Positions 15,001-17,577 of a DNA stretch of 17,577 nt are shown one piece after another (position 1 is the stretch's first letter; the number at the start of each line of letters is the position of its first letter). A program made the translations under genes and the position numbers. Source of the DNA: DASRRB01 sp036732755 (GTDB lineage Bacteria > Planctomycetota > B15-G4 > SIAN01); assembly GCA_036732755.1 (NCBI GenBank), contig DAINBU010000107.1, forward strand, positions 1 through 17,577, read 5' to 3'. The notes under the pieces are model-generated. The model was not told the DNA's origin. It searched no databases and saw only the letters and a program-made list of their open reading frames with translations.

Positions 15001-15078
15001 GCCGGCGAGCGCGCGCGCCAGGCGGCGCGCGAACGCGGCGTGCTCGAGCAGCGACTCGACCGGCGGGACCTCGGCCAC
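12028..15078 (-). CDS. Membrane-tethered ECF RNA polymerase sigma factor with large extracytoplasmic beta-domain region
   Basis: About 1016 aa from the chosen GTG. Residues 10-76 form sigma region 2 (ALAGDAARADDVVQTSWLAAL, then LKAWFAKVVRHAAWRLRR). Residues 98-158 form region 4, with the helix-turn-helix TPTQIAAASGVPVRTVETRLRRA. A single membrane helix lies near 185-207, followed by an Ala/Pro linker (216-247) and about 760 residues of beta-rich, extracytoplasmic sequence. Carboxypeptidase-regulatory-like units are visible near 253-335, 436-500 (IRGRLVDRSGAPLAGW) and 736-800 (ISGFVHEPSGRPLP, then FVETDAVGRFRI). The likely topology is sigma inside, beta domains outside, so signalling could need no separate anti-sigma factor. 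Release by proteolysis is one model. GTG at 15078 is preferred because GGAGG sits 6 nt before it; an ATG at 15102 would add 8 residues. The stop is 3 bp from the convergent dehydrogenase stop. Confidence 0.9.
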   Translation of the reverse strand: MAEVPPVESLLEHAAFARRLARALAGDAARADDVVQTSWLAALQHPPEAGRGLKAWFAKVVRHAAWRLRREEQRRGRRERDAAVPERLPSTFDVAAQLSAERALLDAVARLDEPYRATIHARFFEERTPTQIAAASGVPVRTVETRLRRAIAQLRVDLDGSVDGGSAAWAGALLGSSVVTAKAKVASVAGIGALLAASVVTLAVVVVRHGRGSEGAPAGVAAAAAAAPSDARAADGASAPASAPVPEGAREVATCTVQVAAPDGRAMEGTLLVEYTDDGVLAEATTDARGQARIPIAAAACRLLAVPGCAPPRIVEVAAGAADVAIAFDDGLSFCGHVVVSGRPPPASIELELEPNALLFPPVDVPACVVESVKRGGFSLLPILRTRTDRGGGFAFFGLAPHLRVSLGPESPYECIDARGEKLQYALDDARPDVEVVLRVSDSIRGRLVDRSGAPLAGWKVETWTGSPDGESSQPVVASGEDGSFRAYVSERYVWPTAWATLWIREPCGVLVRRVRIDRSVDVGCDVGDLTVDTSRTVALVVRDSEGQAVQEFAVVVERKCEVKEQIRHPPRSLVTAAAARAGIVLSEEVASLRVVAPGFVTRDVPVDSAPGRVDVVLEPAAQLTLDLREGDGSPVGFGLLEIRADRWPGAWSSADVAVAHERLGGSSLWIERAAGDLERFLSFQRRSDGQFRALALTPGIPLALTVRDSLGVDVWHEEVVLAPGEAQVVSETLPSTSRTISGFVHEPSGRPLPKTRVTPLTPGSSGLGFVETDAVGRFRIDAVRAELVTLRFVAPDHVWRWLRDLDAAATSDPLDVELAAGRSLALSFFGTSGNVMPSEVWLEDTAFRPRPDAADRPPDPAARVDAEHLADGSYFFADSTTQARWIRVRVDGYAFAWPSPSAEWGGGFVISCNVSRVCSVKVDWSIAAASSGPARTLQALRLVSRVAKHGERVTLPLSAEEVATGRGVASFEKVPYGRFRLALVWSDASGGASEEATDIDVDLGPATDVRIAVAR

Positions 15079-15084
15079 GATCGT

Positions 15085-15089
15085 CCTCC
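15085..15089 (-). promoter_or_regulatory. Shine-Dalgarno GGAGG that decides the GTG start of the ECF gene
   Basis: On the minus strand GGAGG is followed by 6 nt and then GTG (15078-15076). The site lies inside the reading frame of the longer alternative starting at ATG 15102, which has no comparable site at proper distance. This favours the GTG. Confidence 0.6.
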
Positions 15090-15166
15090 GTCGCCATTTC
15101 ATCCCGCCGACGGCCGCGACCCTTCAACTTGATCTGCCTGCCCGGTTCGATTACTCCCGCGCCCCC

Positions 15167-15724
15167 ATGAAGCCCCTCCCCACCCACGTCGCCCTCCTGC
15201 GCGGGATCAACGTCGGCGGCAAGAACCTGCTCCCGATGAAGGAGCTCGCCAAGCTTTTCGAGAAGGCGGGCGCCGTCAACGTCGCGACCTACATCCAGAG
15301 CGGCAACGTCGTCTTCTCGACGCGCGCCGGTTCGCTCGACGGCTTCGAAGCGGAGATGGCGGCGGCGATCGAGAAGCGCTTCGGGCTGCGCGTGCCGGTG
15401 GTGCTGCGCTCGGCGAAGGAGATCGCGGCGGTCCTGGCGAAGAACCCGTTCCTCGCACGCAGCACCGACCCGAAGGCGCTGCACGTCGCCTTCCTGGCGG
15501 CGAAGCCGACGGCGGCGAACGCCGCGCGGCTCGACCCGAAGCGCTCGCCCGGCGACGCGTTCGAGCTGCGCGGCCGCGACCTCTATCTCCAACTGCCGAA
15601 CGGCGTCGGAAAGACAAAGCTGACCAACGACTACCTCGACCGCACGCTGGCGACGGTCGCGACGCTGCGGAACTGGAACACGGTCGGCAAGCTGGTCGAG
15701 ATGAGCGCGCGTACCGGCTCCTGA
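15167..15724 (+). CDS. DUF1697 domain-containing protein
   Basis: A 185-aa soluble protein covering the whole DUF1697 family length. Hallmarks are the opening VALLRGINVGGKNLLPMKEL (6-25), the YIQSGNVVF segment near 42-50, the NPFL motif near 102, a DLYLQLPNGVGKTKL stretch near 140-155, and the closing TLRNWNTVGKLVEM near 165-178. The family is widespread in bacteria and has no assigned biochemical role that I know. The ATG at 15167 opens directly on the domain. It is divergent from the ECF sigma gene with an 88-bp gap to the chosen GTG, and about 100 bp upstream of the radical SAM gene, but nothing links it functionally to either. Confidence 0.92.
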   Translation: MKPLPTHVALLRGINVGGKNLLPMKELAKLFEKAGAVNVATYIQSGNVVFSTRAGSLDGFEAEMAAAIEKRFGLRVPVVLRSAKEIAAVLAKNPFLARSTDPKALHVAFLAAKPTAANAARLDPKRSPGDAFELRGRDLYLQLPNGVGKTKLTNDYLDRTLATVATLRNWNTVGKLVEMSARTGS

Positions 15725-15753
15725 ACGGCGCGCGCATCCTTTTCCCGTGCTGG

Positions 15754-15768
15754 GCGGCGCAGCGCCGC
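15754..15768. terminator. Small GC hairpin between DUF1697 and radical SAM genes, weak terminator candidate
   Basis: GCGGCG (15754-15759) pairs with CGCCGC (15763-15768) around the loop CAG. It lies 30 bp after the DUF1697 stop. No T-run follows and such hairpins arise often in this GC-rich DNA, so the role is uncertain. Confidence 0.3.
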
Positions 15769-15827
15769 GGCGGCGCCGGCCGCATCGCTTTCCGGCCTCG
15801 CGCCGTCGCGTTAGCGTGGGAGCCCCG

Positions 15828-17483
15828 ATGCATGAGACCCCGCCGCCGCCCGACGCCGCCGCGAATCCGCTGAAGGCGCTGCGCCGCCCGCCGTCGACGG
15901 CCTTCCTCGACGAGTTCCCGGCGCTCTCGGCCGAGGCGAAGCGTGCGCGCGTCGCCGCCAACCTCGCCGCGCTCGAAGAGGACCTCTGGAGCGAGCGCCT
16001 CGTCTTCCGCTCGCGCCCGCGCACCGCCGACGTGCAGTTCAGCAACTACTGCAACATGGCCTGCACGATGTGCTACCCCGACGGCAATCCGCCGCTGCAG
16101 GTGATGCCCGAGCCGCTGCTGCGCCAGCTCGCGCGCGACCTCTTCCCCGACCTCGCCGTGGTCGAGCCGTTCGCCGGCAGCGAGCCGCTCGTCTTCACGT
16201 GGGAGCTGACGCGCCGCGTCGCCGAACGCTTCGCGATCCAGCTCGAGATCGTGACCAACGCGCAGTTCCTCGACGAGCCGCGCTTCCGCGAGCTCGAGCC
16301 GCTGGTCTCGGGCATCCGCCTCTCCGTCGACTCCCACCTGCCCGACGTCTACGCGAAGATCCGGCTCAAAAGCCGGCCCGACGTTGTCTTCCGCAACCTG
16401 GCCGGCGCCGCGCGGCTCTGCCGCGACCATTCGATCGAGGCGATGGTGAACGTCGTCTTCATGGCCGAGAACGCGCCCCACCTCGATGAGACGGTCGCCG
16501 CGTTCGCCGACCTCGGCATCCCCAAGATCAACCTGCTGCAGTACCACTACTTCGACGAGCGCGGCGCGGCGTCGGATCCGTGCCGGGTGCTGTCGCGCAC
16601 GCAGATCGACGACCTGCTGGCGCGCATCCGCGCCGTCGCGCGCGAGAAGAGGATCGCCGTCTTCTTCGACCTCGATCCGAAGGAGACGGTCGACTTCCGG
16701 CCGCCCGACGTCGCCTACCGACCGAACCTCCGCAACGACGAGTGGTTCCTGCGCTTCCGCCGCTTTTTCCCGGGCTACTGCCTGCAGTCGATCGACCGCG
16801 TGAAGGTCCAGGCCGACGGCAACGTCTACCCGTGCTGCATGGGCGGCGGCGACCAGCTCGTGCTCGGCAACCTGAACCAGAAGAGCTTCGAGGAGATCTG
16901 GAACGGGCCGGAGTCGCAGGACCTGCGGCGCGGGATGCTGACGCAGGACCTGCCGTCGCTCTGCCGCGGCTGCAGCTTCGTGAGCGGCTTCCTGCTCCCC
17001 GAGCAGGAGCGCATGGTCTTCCTCGATTCGTTCGCGACCGACGAGCGGCTCGACTTCGTAGAGCTCCCCGACGCGCCGCCCTTCGAGCTGCTCGCGCCGG
17101 CGCACCTCGAGCGTCGCGAGAGTGCGCCCACCTTCCGCTGGAGCGCGCCGCCGTTCCGCGCCGACCGCCTCGTCGTCGAGCTCGCCGCCGGCGGCGAGGT
17201 CCAGCCGATCAACGCCCGCTTCGAGCTCTCCGGCGACGCGACGTCGTTCACCGTGCCCGACGACGCGTGGCTGCGCCTGCGCGGCAACCTCGGGTACTGG
17301 TGGTGCGTCTTCGCGATCGACGAGCGCGGGCGGCGCTGCGCGCGCGCGAGGACGGCGCGCTGCCTCGTCCGCCACCAGCCGATCCCGCGTGTCGTCGGCA
17401 GCGACCTCTACCACGCTGACCGCGCGCTCTACAGCTTTTCGGGTTTCTCGGGAGCGGTGCCGTCCGCGCCGCGCGCTCCGTAG
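15828..17483 (+). CDS. Radical SAM/SPASM domain enzyme with C-terminal FN3-like domain
   Basis: A 551-aa enzyme with no signal peptide, so cytoplasmic. The [4Fe-4S]/SAM motif is C75-x3-C79-x2-C82 (CNMACTMC). Barrel strands follow, including VEPFAGSEPLVF, EIVTNAQFL and GIRLSVDS. The SPASM-type auxiliary cluster region holds C318, C336, C337, C379 and C382 around VKVQADGNVYPCCMGG and LGNLNQKSFEEIWNG. In this class, auxiliary clusters usually serve modification of peptides or proteins, but some members act on other substrates. Residues about 430-512 look like an FN3-type beta sandwich (TFRW, alternating strands, YWWCVFAIDERG), unusual behind SPASM. The start is supported by GGGAG at 15818-15822, 5 nt before the ATG. 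Its stop overlaps the GTG of a secreted-protein gene by one base, suggesting coupled translation and perhaps a functional pair. No short precursor peptide gene is visible next to it. Confidence 0.9.
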   Translation: MHETPPPPDAAANPLKALRRPPSTAFLDEFPALSAEAKRARVAANLAALEEDLWSERLVFRSRPRTADVQFSNYCNMACTMCYPDGNPPLQVMPEPLLRQLARDLFPDLAVVEPFAGSEPLVFTWELTRRVAERFAIQLEIVTNAQFLDEPRFRELEPLVSGIRLSVDSHLPDVYAKIRLKSRPDVVFRNLAGAARLCRDHSIEAMVNVVFMAENAPHLDETVAAFADLGIPKINLLQYHYFDERGAASDPCRVLSRTQIDDLLARIRAVAREKRIAVFFDLDPKETVDFRPPDVAYRPNLRNDEWFLRFRRFFPGYCLQSIDRVKVQADGNVYPCCMGGGDQLVLGNLNQKSFEEIWNGPESQDLRRGMLTQDLPSLCRGCSFVSGFLLPEQERMVFLDSFATDERLDFVELPDAPPFELLAPAHLERRESAPTFRWSAPPFRADRLVVELAAGGEVQPINARFELSGDATSFTVPDDAWLRLRGNLGYWWCVFAIDERGRRCARARTARCLVRHQPIPRVVGSDLYHADRALYSFSGFSGAVPSAPRAP

Positions 17484-17577
17484 TGCGGCGTCTCGTCCTG
17501 CGCGCCGCGCTCGTTGCTGCGGCGCTCTTCGTTTGCGCCGGCGCGCGGCTGCGCGCGCAGACCGCCTGGATGTGGAC
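17483..17577 (+). CDS. N-terminus of a secreted protein (partial, runs off the window)
   Basis: Translation from GTG at 17483 gives an open frame of 31 codons to the window end. It has a basic start (MRRLVLR), a hydrophobic core (AALVAAALFVCAGA) and a likely cleavage after LRA, before QTAWMW, which is a convincing Sec signal peptide. The GTG overlaps the TAG of the radical SAM gene (TAGTG), so it is probably translated by coupling and belongs to the same operon. The mature protein lies beyond the window and cannot be identified. Confidence 0.65.
   Translation, partial: MRRLVLRAALVAAALFVCAGARLRAQTAWMW

Noticed and set aside
13445..16045. An 866-codon minus-strand frame spanning parts of the sigma, DUF1697 and radical SAM genes
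   Set aside because: It is a shadow frame with low-complexity composition, while the overlapping genes show conserved motifs in the other frames.
1..17577. CRISPR arrays, tRNA or rRNA genes, insertion sequences, att sites
   Set aside because: I saw no regularly spaced repeats, cloverleaf-like sequence with a TTCRA loop, transposase motifs or flanking inverted repeats anywhere in the window.

Overview
This is a GC-rich bacterial chromosome segment (roughly 70% G+C by eye) with densely packed genes on both strands. Outer-membrane beta-barrel proteins and a lipoprotein signal indicate a diderm cell. The best lineage hint is a very large protein that joins an ECF sigma factor, one membrane helix and about 800 extracytoplasmic residues. 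Such fusions are well known in Planctomycetota. I therefore favour Planctomycetota or a related environmental phylum, but the sequence alone does not prove it. I found no rRNA, tRNA, CRISPR array, transposase or phage gene.

Layout. 1-3405 (+): the last codons of ImuB, then a complete dnaE2, the distal part of an imuA-imuB-dnaE2 damage-induced mutagenesis operon. 3422-3494: two strong hairpins separate dnaE2 from a convergent gene for a secreted cysteine-rich protein (3502-4329, -). 4330-4683: a non-coding stretch with a GAAC/GTTC half-site cluster, a candidate ECF-type promoter and a short tandem repeat. 4684-5172 (+): a conserved hypothetical protein. 5169-6314 (-): an SDR oxidoreductase preceded by an ArsR-type regulator, with a palindrome over the likely SDR promoter. 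6415-7575 (+): a small Omp85/BamA-like barrel. 7622-9173 (-): a two-gene ABC-2 exporter. 9364-12024 (+): a DUF3943 envelope protein followed by a D-2-hydroxyacid dehydrogenase that carries a lipoprotein signal. 12028-15078 (-): the membrane-tethered ECF sigma factor. 15167-15724 (+): a DUF1697 protein. 15828-17483 (+): a radical SAM/SPASM enzyme with a C-terminal beta-sandwich-like domain. 17483-17577 (+): the start of a secreted protein whose start codon overlaps the radical SAM stop.

How the genes work together. Clear functional units are imuB-dnaE2 (translesion synthesis), arsR-SDR (regulator with probable target), the ABC ATPase-permease pair (translationally coupled export), and the radical SAM gene with its overlapping downstream gene. 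Envelope proteins are over-represented: a secreted Cys-rich protein, the Omp85-like barrel, the exporter, DUF3943, the lipoprotein dehydrogenase, the sigma factor's outer region and the terminal secreted ORF. The most unusual items are the exported dehydrogenase, the single-polypeptide sigma/sensor, the radical SAM enzyme with an FN3-like tail, and the ECF-type promoter. I see no single obvious new defence or biosynthetic system, so these are separate leads.
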